A DNA stretch of 12,961 nucleotides from Spirochaetales bacterium (GCA_031266855.1 JAISAF010000013.1:1-12961); one strand, 5' to 3'. Shown: positions 1-7,369, counted from the stretch's first letter. Translations and numbers: made by a program. The notes: a model not told the origin generated them from the letters alone.

Positions 1-41
1 AGTTTGGCGGCGGCATATAAAACCATCACAAGGAGGAGTGT

Positions 42-1034
42 ATGAGAAAAAGACTGATCCCGCTTTTATTATGTTTGTTTTTCGCAGGTGCCGCCAGTTA
101 TGGCGGCGGGACAAGTGAACCGGCAGGAGGCCCCAAGAAACTTCGGGCGGGTATTGTACAGGCTGTAGATAATAATTTTTACAATAATAGCCTGACATTT
201 GCTGAGTATATCAAAGAAGGATCTCAAGGCGCCATCATTATTGAAGTCTACCCGGCAGGGCAGTTGGGGGAAGAAAGGGATATTACCGCATCTCTTACGG
301 AAGGGTCCATTGACTTTTGCATCAATGCGAATGGAGAGCTTGCAAAGCGTATCCCGGAATACGGTATCTGTGATGCTCCTTACATTTTTGCCAACGTTGA
401 ACACATGCAGAAGGTAGTCATGGGGGACCTCTTTAAACCCGTCCATGAAAGACTGAGAAAAGAATTTGGTATCCGTATTCTCGGTTCTCTTTATGTAGGT
501 ATTCGCCATGTCGTTACAAATAATAAACAAGTACGGACTCCGGCCGATCTGAAAGGTATGAAAATCCGTGTGCCGGATCAACAACCTTCAATTGATGCGT
601 TCAAAATGCTTGGTGCTAACCCTACCCCGATCCCGTTTGGCGAACTTTATCTTGCGTTGCAGCAAGGAATTGTTGATGCCGCGGAAAACTCCTACAGTAA
701 CATCATAGGTCCAAAAGTTTACGAAGTTACACAGTACCTTTGTCTGACAGGTCACATTATGCAAAATAATTATTTAACAATCAGCGAAAAGACCTTTCAG
801 ACATTAACTGCCGAACAGCAGAAACTTATGGTGGAACAAGGTGAGAGAATCTGTAGAGAAGGCACTGAGCAAATGATCGATCTTGAAAGGGGGGAATTGT
901 ATCAACGGCTGCTCGGTTACGGGATGATACCGGTTGAAGCGGATGTAGAGGCATTCAGTAAATTGGCCAAGACGAATCTGAATGGCAGTGGTTTTGACGC
1001 CGCTTTGTATACAAAAATACAGGCTTATAAATAG
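42..1034 (+). CDS. dctP: TRAP transporter solute-binding protein (DctP family)
   Basis: Periplasmic receptor of a tripartite (TRAP) uptake system; it captures the substrate and hands it to the DctQM membrane complex. The 330 residues match the usual family length. Residues 1-19 form a signal peptide (MRKR, then a hydrophobic stretch). The core segment KGMKIRVP (171-178) carries the family's conserved substrate-binding Arg at 176, followed by GANPTPIPFGELYLALQQG and the AEN motif near 214-216, all typical of DctP/YiaO-type receptors. The start is supported by AGGAGG at 31-36. No lipobox cysteine is seen: the mature N-terminus reads ASYGGG where treponemal receptors often have ASCGGG, so it is probably soluble or differs in anchoring. 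It is first of the visible operon, with dctQ and dctM following after a hairpin element. The ligand cannot be read from sequence; an organic acid or sugar acid is the usual type. Confidence 0.93.
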   Translation: MRKRLIPLLLCLFFAGAASYGGGTSEPAGGPKKLRAGIVQAVDNNFYNNSLTFAEYIKEGSQGAIIIEVYPAGQLGEERDITASLTEGSIDFCINANGELAKRIPEYGICDAPYIFANVEHMQKVVMGDLFKPVHERLRKEFGIRILGSLYVGIRHVVTNNKQVRTPADLKGMKIRVPDQQPSIDAFKMLGANPTPIPFGELYLALQQGIVDAAENSYSNIIGPKVYEVTQYLCLTGHIMQNNYLTISEKTFQTLTAEQQKLMVEQGERICREGTEQMIDLERGELYQRLLGYGMIPVEADVEAFSKLAKTNLNGSGFDAALYTKIQAYK

Positions 1035-1036
1035 AG

Positions 1037-1152
1037 CTGTTCAGAAACCTCAGTTTCTGAACAGGTTCGATATAAAAAAGGCGGGATTTGCCGCTATTTT
1101 GTGGCAAATTCCATAGACTTGTGAGAGAACCGGAAGGTTATCGAACAAGTCT
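1037..1152 (+). repeat. Three-hairpin element, copy A (possible structured RNA)
   Basis: This fills most of the dctP-dctQ gap. Hairpin 1 has a perfect 12-bp stem (1037-1048 with 1053-1064, loop CTCA). Hairpin 2 is a 12-bp stem with two G-U pairs (1083-1094 with 1101-1112, loop TATTTT). Hairpin 3 (1116-1151) has a 7-bp stem GACTTGT/ACAAGTC, then an internal region that can form tandem G-A pairs plus two Watson-Crick pairs, then AACC/GGTT closed by GGAA, a GNRA tetraloop. The same three modules in the same order occur inverted at 9376-9507. No T-tract follows hairpin 1, so it is not a standard intrinsic terminator. The GNRA loop appears only if the plus strand is transcribed, which is the operon's direction. 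It could control the relative expression of dctP and dctQM or the stability of the dctP message; that role is inference. Confidence 0.8.
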
Positions 1153-1211
1153 GATAAAAGGATTGTCGTGGGCATCCACAGGGTATGCCCGCGATCTGCA
1201 TCGGAGGCATC

Positions 1212-1700
1212 GTGAAAAAAATATTATACCTTGTATACGATTTAGAACGATATATTATGCAGTTTTTATTGATATCAATGGGCGTTATAATGATAGTTCA
1301 TGTCTTTTTCCGCTATCTATTGAACAGCCCTTTGATCTTTACCGAAGAACTTATCAGTATTTGTTTTATATGGATGTGTATGCTGGGGTCCGGTTATTGT
1401 ATCCATCATAAACTTAATACCCGAATAGATGTTTTTGTAAACCTTCTGCCTTCTCTTGTGCAGAAAATCATATCAGTTTTTTCTGATTTATTTTGCATGA
1501 GCATTTTTATCTATTTGCTGCCAACGGCAATAAGGTTTACACGGACACAGGCGACAGTAATAACTCCGGCTCTGCAATTGCCGATGTCAGTAATTTATTC
1601 CGCCTTTCTTGCCGCCTCCTTTTTGATAATTTTGCGGACTCCTTTTAATATATACGAAACGATATCCGGCACACGAATACTTAAGGAGGCTGACGAATGA
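1212..1700 (+). CDS. dctQ: TRAP transporter small permease subunit (DctQ family)
   Basis: Small membrane subunit of the TRAP transporter, which joins the large DctM subunit in the inner membrane. From the GTG at 1212 the product is 162 residues with four predicted hydrophobic segments, the family topology. The segment FFRYLLNSPLIFTEELISICFIWMC matches the typical DctQ region in which a conserved Glu pair follows the first membrane helix. The GTG at 1212 has GGAGG at 1203-1207; an upstream in-frame ATG at 1185 has no ribosome binding site and would add only nine unlikely residues. The gene overlaps dctM by four bases (ATGA), implying translational coupling. The motif given here is longer than needed to identify the family only weakly; position between dctP and dctM makes the call secure. 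Confidence 0.88.
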   Translation: MKKILYLVYDLERYIMQFLLISMGVIMIVHVFFRYLLNSPLIFTEELISICFIWMCMLGSGYCIHHKLNTRIDVFVNLLPSLVQKIISVFSDLFCMSIFIYLLPTAIRFTRTQATVITPALQLPMSVIYSAFLAASFLIILRTPFNIYETISGTRILKEADE

Positions 1701-2974
1701 TACTCATGGGTCTAATGTTTGTTGTGTTGCTTGTACTAGGGGCGCCCATAGGATATACATTATTTGCCAGTTCGCTTCTCTACATTGTGATAGAAAACCT
1801 GCCATTGAGTGTTGGGTTGCAGCGAATGATTGCAGGAGTGTACAACTTTCCCCTATTAGCGATTCCATTTTTCGTTTTAGCCGGAAATCTTATGAACGTT
1901 GGAGGTATAACAAAAAGGATATTTCGATTCGCCGATGTTTGCGTGGGACATATCCCCGGCGGCCTGGGACATGTTAATGTTTTTGCAAGTGTTATTTTTG
2001 CCGGTATGTCTGGTTCCGCTGTTGCTGACGCCGCGGGCTTGGGAGTTGTAGAAATTCAGGCAATGCGTGAAGCGGGTTATGATTTGGATTTCAGTGTAGC
2101 AATTACTGCCGCTTCTTCGGTTATTGGTCCTATTATTCCGCCCAGTATCATCATGGTCGTTTATTCTGTTTTTTCAGGCGCATCGCTAGGCAGAATGTTA
2201 GTAAGCGGTTTACTGCCAGGCTTACTCATGGGTGTTGTTTTGAGTATTATGGTTTATTTCCATTCTAAAAAGAAAAATTATTCAGTACGAAAACGGGTTG
2301 GATTGAAAGAATTTTTGACGGTAACCGCTGATGCCGCTCCCGCGTTAATGACGCCGGTTATTCTGGTATGTGGCATCATTTTTGGAATCTTCACCCCTAC
2401 TGAAGCAGCTACCGTAGCCGCTCTATACGCATTGATTCTTGGATTTATAACGCATGGATTACAGATACAGGATATTCCCAAAATATTGACAGAGACGATT
2501 CATGTAACGGCAAATATCACGTGGATTATTGCGTGTTCTTCGTTGTTTGGTTGGGTATTAACCCACATGTCCGTTGCGAATACCTTGGTGTCGGCATTTC
2601 AAGGATCTATTTCAAATAAATTTATTGCAATAATAGTACTCAACATCTGCTTACTTATTGTAGGCGTATTTATGGACAATTCGGCCGCTGTACCGATCTT
2701 TACGCCAGTATTGGTTCCTGTCGCAGTTTCTTACGGACTGGACCCGGTACATTTCGGACTCATTATGGTTCTTAATCTTATCCTTGGTCTTTTGACGCCG
2801 CCTGTCGGCATGGTGCTCTTTACACTTGCGGGAATGAACAGGATGACAGTACTTCATGTAGCCAGGATTACATTTCCCTATCTGATAGGTCTCATTGTGT
2901 TATTGTATATCATTTCCTTTGTTCCCCAGATTGCGTTGTTTCTACCGAATCTTATTTACGGGAACCAATTCTAA
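1697..2974 (+). CDS. dctM: TRAP transporter large permease subunit (DctM family)
   Basis: Large membrane subunit of the TRAP transporter, which forms the sodium-coupled transport path in the inner membrane. The 425 residues are the usual DctM length and are hydrophobic almost throughout, consistent with about 11-12 membrane helices. Typical segments are visible: FPLLAIPFFVLAGNLMN near residue 50, FAGMSGSAVADAAGLG near 101, GPIIPPSIIMVVYS near 144 and GLLTPPVGMVLF near 361. The GSA..AD and IIPPS motifs are DctM hallmarks. AAGGAGG at 1683-1689 sits seven bases ahead of the ATG, which overlaps the dctQ stop. The transketolase genes follow 27 bases downstream on the same strand. Confidence 0.95.
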   Translation: MILMGLMFVVLLVLGAPIGYTLFASSLLYIVIENLPLSVGLQRMIAGVYNFPLLAIPFFVLAGNLMNVGGITKRIFRFADVCVGHIPGGLGHVNVFASVIFAGMSGSAVADAAGLGVVEIQAMREAGYDLDFSVAITAASSVIGPIIPPSIIMVVYSVFSGASLGRMLVSGLLPGLLMGVVLSIMVYFHSKKKNYSVRKRVGLKEFLTVTADAAPALMTPVILVCGIIFGIFTPTEAATVAALYALILGFITHGLQIQDIPKILTETIHVTANITWIIACSSLFGWVLTHMSVANTLVSAFQGSISNKFIAIIVLNICLLIVGVFMDNSAAVPIFTPVLVPVAVSYGLDPVHFGLIMVLNLILGLLTPPVGMVLFTLAGMNRMTVLHVARITFPYLIGLIVLLYIISFVPQIALFLPNLIYGNQF

Positions 2975-3001
2975 ACCTATTTGTGGAGGTGGTCAGAAAT
3001 T

Positions 3002-3934
3002 ATGGGAACGTATTTACGGGATGTTTTTAGTGAAGAATTGATTGCCGTTGGGGCCTGGGACAAACGTATTGTCGTTCTGGATCCGGAGGTAGCCCGGTCG
3101 ACCAAAATGCTGGCATTTCGGGACGTATACCCTGATCGATTCTTTGAATTTGGCGTTGCAGAGCAAAACGTCATTGCGGCTGCTGCCGGTATGGCTGCTG
3201 AGGGTTTGGTGCCTTTTGCTGTTGCTTTTGCGATCTTTATAACGGAACGGCCATATGAAATTATCAGATGTTCTGTCGCGCATGGCCGGAAAAACGTAAA
3301 AATAATAGGAGGATATGCAGGATTTAGCGCTAGTAAGGATGGTGCAACACATATCTGTTTGGAGGATCTTGGCGCTTTGCGGGTTCTTCCTGAAATAGCC
3401 ATAGTTTCTCCATCCGATCCTGTTATGACCCGTCAAATGATTCGTCCTATTGTAGCGCATAACGGGCCGGTATATATGAGAATAGAAAATGAACCATTGC
3501 CAGTACTGTACAGGGATTCTATCGGATTTGAAATTGGTAAGACATATCAGCCAAGGGAAGGGAAACATATTACTTTGATCGGTATAGGAGGATGCGTCGG
3601 ACGGGCACTTGACGCAGCAAGTCGTCTTGCAGAAAAAGGCATAGAAGCGGATGTACTTGATGCTGCCACGCTAAAACCGTTTGACCGCAAAACACTGCTC
3701 ACATCGATCTCAAAGACCGGCAGAGTTGTTTCCATTGAAGACCATAATATTTATGGAGGTCTTGCTTCTGCCGTCAGTGAAGTAGTAGCCGAGGAAAAGA
3801 TTGCGGTTTCCTACAAAGCTGTTGCAATGATGGAGGACTACTCCGAATCCGGGCTTCCTGATAGTCTACGCAAAAAATATGGAACAAGTACGGATCATAT
3901 TGTTAACGCCGCTATGGAGGTATTGGAAAAATGA
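3002..3934 (+). CDS. Transketolase C-terminal subunit (pyrimidine-binding and C-terminal domains)
   Basis: One half of a split, thiamine-diphosphate-dependent transketolase, which moves two-carbon ketol units between sugars in the cytoplasm. From the ATG at 3002 it has 310 residues, normal for such subunits. The pyrimidine-binding domain has FGVAEQN (50-56), whose Glu54 is the expected activator of the cofactor, and KDGATHICLED (112-122), whose His117 matches the conserved His of the family. R160 in MRIENEPLP may be the sugar-phosphate-contacting Arg. The C-terminal domain begins after about 190 (LIGIGG..GRALDAA). GGAGGTGG at 2983-2990 lies 11 bases ahead of this ATG; a GTG at 2981 is in frame but would overlap the ribosome site. 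It stands before the N-terminal subunit gene, the reverse of the order of the two halves in a fused enzyme. A sugar other than the classical pentose phosphates is possible given the TRAP neighbours. Confidence 0.9.
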   Translation: MGTYLRDVFSEELIAVGAWDKRIVVLDPEVARSTKMLAFRDVYPDRFFEFGVAEQNVIAAAAGMAAEGLVPFAVAFAIFITERPYEIIRCSVAHGRKNVKIIGGYAGFSASKDGATHICLEDLGALRVLPEIAIVSPSDPVMTRQMIRPIVAHNGPVYMRIENEPLPVLYRDSIGFEIGKTYQPREGKHITLIGIGGCVGRALDAASRLAEKGIEADVLDAATLKPFDRKTLLTSISKTGRVVSIEDHNIYGGLASAVSEVVAEEKIAVSYKAVAMMEDYSESGLPDSLRKKYGTSTDHIVNAAMEVLEK

Positions 3935-4788
3935 GCGAGTTCATAAACGCAAACAAGCTCGTCACATTGCAGAAAAAAGCCTGCCAGCTCCGCATGGATA
4001 CATTACGAACCTATAATCACTGCGCGCTGCATACCGGTCATGCTGGAGGATGTTTGTCTTCGGCTGAAATTGTTACTGCTCTTTATTACGATGTGCTTAA
4101 ACAGGATCCAAAGAATCCAAAATGGGAGGGCAGAGATCGTTTTATCCTTTCAAAAGGACACAACTGCATGATTGTATACTGTGCCCTTGCCGATTTGGGA
4201 TATATTCCAAAATCAGAACTTGATTTATATCGAACGGAAAATAGCATACTTCAGGGACATCCCGATGCCAATAAATGTCCCGGTATAGAAATAACGACAG
4301 GTTCTTTAGGGCAGGGTTTATCACTAACTTTGGGCATGGCGCTTGCCGCCAGAGTAAAGAAGAATTCCTGTACATATTATACGCTTATGTCGGATGGTGA
4401 ACTCCAATCCGGCCTCGTTTGGGAAGCCGCAATGGCCGCAGGGCACTTTAGAATGGGTAACATGATCAGCCTCGTCGATCGAAATAATCTACAGGTCAAC
4501 GGAAAAACGGACTGGATTATGGATGTTGAACCACTGGAAGAAAAATGGCGCAGCTTTGGATGGAGAACTTTTCGAATAGATGGTAACGATTTAGTTAGTG
4601 TCCTTTCAGCAATTTATCTGGCAAATCAGACAAAGGACAAACCCGCAATTATTATTTGCGATACAGTGAAGGGCAAGGGAGTTTCATTTATGGAAAATGT
4701 TATGGAGTGGCATCATCAGGACATTACTGACGAGGTATGCACAAAAGCTATTACAGAACTTGAGAATGTCTATAAAAGTATATGCTAA
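3931..4788 (+). CDS. Transketolase N-terminal subunit (diphosphate-binding domain)
   Basis: The partner half, 285 residues, which binds the diphosphate and magnesium of thiamine diphosphate. Visible motifs: HTGHAGGCLSSAE (34-46), SKGH (74-77), TGSLGQGLS (123-131), then the cofactor motif SDGE at 154-157, ending in LVDRNNLQ (181-188), and the HH pair at 261-262. The classical motif is GDGE followed by EG; here the first Gly is Ser154 and the Glu of the usual LQEG is Ser160, both unusual but compatible with binding. The ATG overlaps the stop of the preceding gene (ATGA), with GGAGG at 3916-3920, so the two halves are probably made in equal amounts. It is the last recognisable gene of the operon. 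Assignment to a transketolase-like subunit is firm; the donor sugar is unknown. Confidence 0.9.
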   Translation: MSEFINANKLVTLQKKACQLRMDTLRTYNHCALHTGHAGGCLSSAEIVTALYYDVLKQDPKNPKWEGRDRFILSKGHNCMIVYCALADLGYIPKSELDLYRTENSILQGHPDANKCPGIEITTGSLGQGLSLTLGMALAARVKKNSCTYYTLMSDGELQSGLVWEAAMAAGHFRMGNMISLVDRNNLQVNGKTDWIMDVEPLEEKWRSFGWRTFRIDGNDLVSVLSAIYLANQTKDKPAIIICDTVKGKGVSFMENVMEWHHQDITDEVCTKAITELENVYKSIC

Positions 4789-4799
4789 TTCAAAACTTT

Positions 4800-4806
4800 A
4801 GGAGGT
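4800..4806 (+). promoter_or_regulatory. Orphan Shine-Dalgarno sequence after the transketolase operon
   Basis: AGGAGGT stands 12 bases after the operon's last stop, a strong ribosome binding site where the next gene would be expected. The nearest ATG (4822) is 15 bases away and opens only a 58-codon frame that runs through the hairpins at 4862-4951. It looks like the remaining start of a gene whose body has been displaced or lost by repeat insertion. That is inference. Confidence 0.4.
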
Positions 4807-4861
4807 CTGACAGCAAAGAAAATGTGGATAGCGGCTTTCCGGTACAAAACATCATTGTACA

Positions 4862-4951
4862 GCGAAGGCACCATGGCTATCGCCATGGTGCCTTCGCACG
4901 GCGGCCCGTGGCAAACGGCGCGGGGGAATTGCCGCTGGCAATTCCCCCGCG
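4862..4951. repeat. Two long perfect hairpins
   Basis: The first hairpin pairs 4862-4877 with 4882-4897 (16 bp, loop TATC). The second pairs 4919-4933 with 4937-4951 (15 bp, loop GCT). Neither is followed by a T-run. The second contains GGAATTGCC/GGCAATTCC, the word used in the other repeats of this window. A smaller hairpin, TCGCGC-GGAA-GCGCGA at 5002-5017, follows. Together with the repeat copy next to it, this accounts for most of the non-coding stretch 4789-5200; I see no gene there. Confidence 0.75.
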
Positions 4952-5020
4952 TATTCAGAAAAAGGCAGCGCGGCGTTTACCGGCACGCTAAAAGATGATG
5001 GTCGCGCGGAAGCGCGAAGA

Positions 5021-5162
5021 GCCGCTGGTGCGCGCGCAAGGGATTGCAGCGGAAAGCCCGCAGGATTTGCATGGGCAAATCCGAGGACTTGGAGCGGAAA
5101 GCCCGGTTTTTTGCGGTTTGGGAATTTGCGGCGCAAATTCCCAAACCGCAAAAAATGCGCCC
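5021..5162 (+). repeat. Composite hairpin repeat, family 2, copy 1
   Basis: Order of parts: AGCGGAAAGCCC (5048-5059), small hairpin GGATTTGC/GCAAATCC (5063-5070 with 5075-5082), the same 12-mer again (5093-5104), then a very long hairpin of T6-GCGG...CCGC-A6 (5107-5130 with 5132-5155), ending ATGCGCCC. Nearly identical to 9562-9703 and, inverted, related to 11443-11546. The T6 and A6 arms let the long hairpin act as a terminator in either direction. It lies between the converging transketolase operon and alaA. Confidence 0.85.
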
Positions 5163-5163
5163 A

Positions 5164-5184
5164 AAAATATAAACCCGCGGGTTT
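5164..5184 (-). terminator. Possible intrinsic terminator of alaA
   Basis: Read on the minus strand, the palindrome AAACCCGCGGGTTT (5171-5184) is followed by ATATTTTTGG, 16 bases after the alaA stop. The stem is short (six or seven pairs with almost no loop), so this is a weak candidate. The longer T/A-flanked hairpin at 5107-5155 just beyond it could back it up. Confidence 0.4.
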
Positions 5185-5200
5185 CAATGCTGTGTGGGTA

Positions 5201-6424
5201 CTACTCCGTTTTTTGTTTATATCCGGCGAGGAAATCCCGCAGCCGGTTGAGCGCGTCCTTGAGCATATCGACTTCGGGGAGGAAAACAACGCGGAAATGG
5301 TCGGGGCGGGGCCAGTTAAAGCCCGTTCCCTGTACCAGAAGCATCTTTTTTTCGAGAAGTAAATCATAGACAAACTTCTGGTCATTGGTGATGCCGAATT
5401 TCGCGCTGTCCATTTTCGGAAAACAGTACAGCGCGCCCTGGGGTTTGACTACTGAAAGGCCGGGTATTTCGCGGAGCATCCGGTAACAGATGTCGCGCTG
5501 TTCCCGCAGCCGTCCTCCGGGAAGTACAAGATCGGTAATGCTCTGGTAGCCGCCCAGGGCTGTCTGAATTGCGAATTGCGTGGGGACATTGGCGCACAGC
5601 CGCATATTTGACAGCATGTCCAGCCCTTCGCGGTAATCCTTCGCGACGCTTTTTTTTCCGCTTAAGACCATCCAGCCGCCGCGGAAACCGGCAACCCGGT
5701 AGGCTTTTGAAAGTCCGTTCATGGTGACGCAGAACACATCATCCGCCAGGGACGCTATGGAGGTATGGCTTAGATCGTCGTAAAGTATTTTGTCATAAAT
5801 TTCATCGGAAAAAATAATAAGGCCATGCGCCGCGGCAATATCGTAAATTTTTCGCAGGACTTCCACGGGGTATACGGCGCCGGTGGGATTATTTGGATTA
5901 ATAACGACCAGGCCCTTGGTCTTGGGGGTAATTTTTGATTCAATATCCTTAATATCGGGTATCCAGTTTTGCTCTTCATCGCAGATATAGTGTACCGCCC
6001 TGCCGCCGGCAAGGTTTACCGCGGCGCTCCACAGGGGATAATCGGGGGATGGAATAAGAATCTCATCCCCGCTGTCCAGAAGGCCCTGCATGGACATCAT
6101 GATAAGCTCGCTTACGCCATTGCCGATGTAGATATCCCCGGTATCGACGCCGTTTATTCTCTTCTGCTGGCAGTACTGCATAATGGCCTTGCGCGCGGGG
6201 AAAAGACCTTTCGAGTCGCAGTAGCCCTGGGCCTGGGAAAGATTCACGATAACATCATGAAGAATTTCATCCGGGGCGGTAAAGCCAAAAGGCGCGGGAT
6301 TGCCGATGTTGAGTTTAAGTATCTGGAAGCCTTCGTCTTCCATGCTTTTTGCTTTTTCAAGAACAGGGCCGCGAATGTCATAACAGACGTTATCCAGTTT
6401 GTGCGATTTTCTAAACTCGTCCAT
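5201..6424 (-). CDS. alaA: Alanine-forming aminotransferase (AlaA family, class I/II)
   Basis: Cytoplasmic pyridoxal-phosphate enzyme that interconverts pyruvate plus glutamate with alanine plus 2-oxoglutarate. The 407-residue product follows E. coli AlaA (YfbQ) closely as I recall it: KLDNVCYDIRGPV at the start, LKLNIGNPAPFGF (37-49), QGYCDSKGL (66-74), INPNNPTGAVY (175-185), SDEIYDKILY (206-215), and the cofactor lysine K240 in NGLSKAYRVAGF. VQGTGFNWPRPDHFR (364-378) holds the Arg that binds the substrate carboxylate. The ATG at 6424 has GAGGAG about eight bases upstream; the open frame continues upstream to 6493 but there it overlaps the preceding gene. The gene starts 14 bases inside that gene's 3' end, so the two are probably translated together. 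Confidence 0.94.
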   Translation of the reverse strand: MDEFRKSHKLDNVCYDIRGPVLEKAKSMEDEGFQILKLNIGNPAPFGFTAPDEILHDVIVNLSQAQGYCDSKGLFPARKAIMQYCQQKRINGVDTGDIYIGNGVSELIMMSMQGLLDSGDEILIPSPDYPLWSAAVNLAGGRAVHYICDEEQNWIPDIKDIESKITPKTKGLVVINPNNPTGAVYPVEVLRKIYDIAAAHGLIIFSDEIYDKILYDDLSHTSIASLADDVFCVTMNGLSKAYRVAGFRGGWMVLSGKKSVAKDYREGLDMLSNMRLCANVPTQFAIQTALGGYQSITDLVLPGGRLREQRDICYRMLREIPGLSVVKPQGALYCFPKMDSAKFGITNDQKFVYDLLLEKKMLLVQGTGFNWPRPDHFRVVFLPEVDMLKDALNRLRDFLAGYKQKTE

Positions 6425-7271
6425 CGGTTTTCTCCTCGGTTTTCTCTTCAAAAAGCCAGTTTTCCGCTTCGGCAAGCAGTTTCGATAAAACAAGAGTGAT
6501 AAGGCTGTCTTTCGCCTGCCCCGGAATTTTTTCCCATTTTTCGCGTGTATACATGCCTTTCAGGGATTCCCGCACATTCAGGGATGCCCGCGCGGCAGCC
6601 GTTAATTGTGTACCAGCATCGCTTTTTTCGATACTCCTGTCCAGCAGGTAAACCGATAAAAGCCGCACAAGAGGATCCTCCGCTTTCTCCACAAGCAGTA
6701 CAAGCTCCTCCTGAGCCTTTTCCCTGTCCTCGTACCCGCCGCAGGCCATCCGGGCGAAGGCCAGATTCCAGCGTAGCCAGTCCCGCTTGCGCGCCCTGGG
6801 ATTTTTCAAAGCCTCCTCGAAATAAGTCCGTGTTTCGGACGAAACGCCGCGAACGATATACGGGATGCCAAGATCAAGGGCGAAAACCGCGAAAAGCCGC
6901 GGCTTGTTTTCCGCAAGATACCGGGACAGTTTCATCAGGCCGCCGGTATCGGCCAGAACGATATAGGTATTGATAAGGATACGGACAGCCGGCCGTGATG
7001 AGGATTTTTTTTCGTAAACACGCCGTTCCAGATACAGGCGGAGTTCGCTCCAGTTTTCCGATTCAACAAATGAAAACAGTTTCCATTTGCACAGGAAATA
7101 GACGTTCAGAACGGCCAGCGTAAGAAAAAAAACCGCCGCCAGATACCAGTTCCGCATCCAAAAGACCTTGACATAGTCCCATCCAAGCATGAAAAATGGC
7201 ATAAAAATGATAATGGCAAAGGACGTGACGAGAAGCATATTGAAAAAGAGATAAATCGTTTTAAACTTCAA
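6411..7271 (-). CDS. Membrane-anchored helical protein of unknown function
   Basis: I do not recognise this family. Using the numbering from the TTG at 7286 (291 residues), two hydrophobic segments span about 13-36 and 45-66, followed by a charged, Ala/Glu/Leu-rich helical domain (75-291), in which 120-225 resembles TPR-like helix pairs. It is therefore probably an inner-membrane protein with a large cytoplasmic or periplasmic helical part. No ATG lies near the 5' end. The TTG at 7286 lacks a ribosome site, while the TTG at 7271 (codon 6) has GGAG at 7278-7281 with a six-base gap, so I place the start there. Its 3' end overlaps the start of alaA by 14 bases. It is divergent from the HD-GYP gene. 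Confidence 0.7.
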   Translation of the reverse strand: MKFKTIYLFFNMLLVTSFAIIIFMPFFMLGWDYVKVFWMRNWYLAAVFFLTLAVLNVYFLCKWKLFSFVESENWSELRLYLERRVYEKKSSSRPAVRILINTYIVLADTGGLMKLSRYLAENKPRLFAVFALDLGIPYIVRGVSSETRTYFEEALKNPRARKRDWLRWNLAFARMACGGYEDREKAQEELVLLVEKAEDPLVRLLSVYLLDRSIEKSDAGTQLTAAARASLNVRESLKGMYTREKWEKIPGQAKDSLITLVLSKLLAEAENWLFEEKTEEKTDGRV

Positions 7272-7296
7272 GAAAATCTCCCGCAAAAATCAGTAG

Positions 7297-7304
7297 ATTA
7301 TAAT
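7297..7304. promoter_or_regulatory. Candidate -10 element in the divergent intergenic region
   Basis: The 98-base gap between the two divergent genes contains ATTATAAT, which gives TATAAT on the plus strand (7299-7304) and on the minus strand (7302-7297). Read on the minus strand it would start RNA near 7290, leaving a short leader ahead of the TTG at 7271. Read on the plus strand it could serve the HD-GYP gene. I find no good -35 hexamer for either, so confidence is low. Confidence 0.35.
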
Positions 7305-7369
7305 AGTATATTCATCGATAATAGAGTAAGTATAAAGGAAAGCAGAACAGGGGTCAACGGACTAAAGAA

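Noticed and set aside
1037..1064. Intrinsic terminator after dctP
   Set aside because: The stem is strong but no T-run follows and the operon continues; it is part of the three-hairpin repeat.
4782..4998. Small frames at 4782-4991 and 4822-4998
   Set aside because: Both run through perfect hairpins; the first has no ribosome site and the second is too far from AGGAGGT; neither resembles a known protein.
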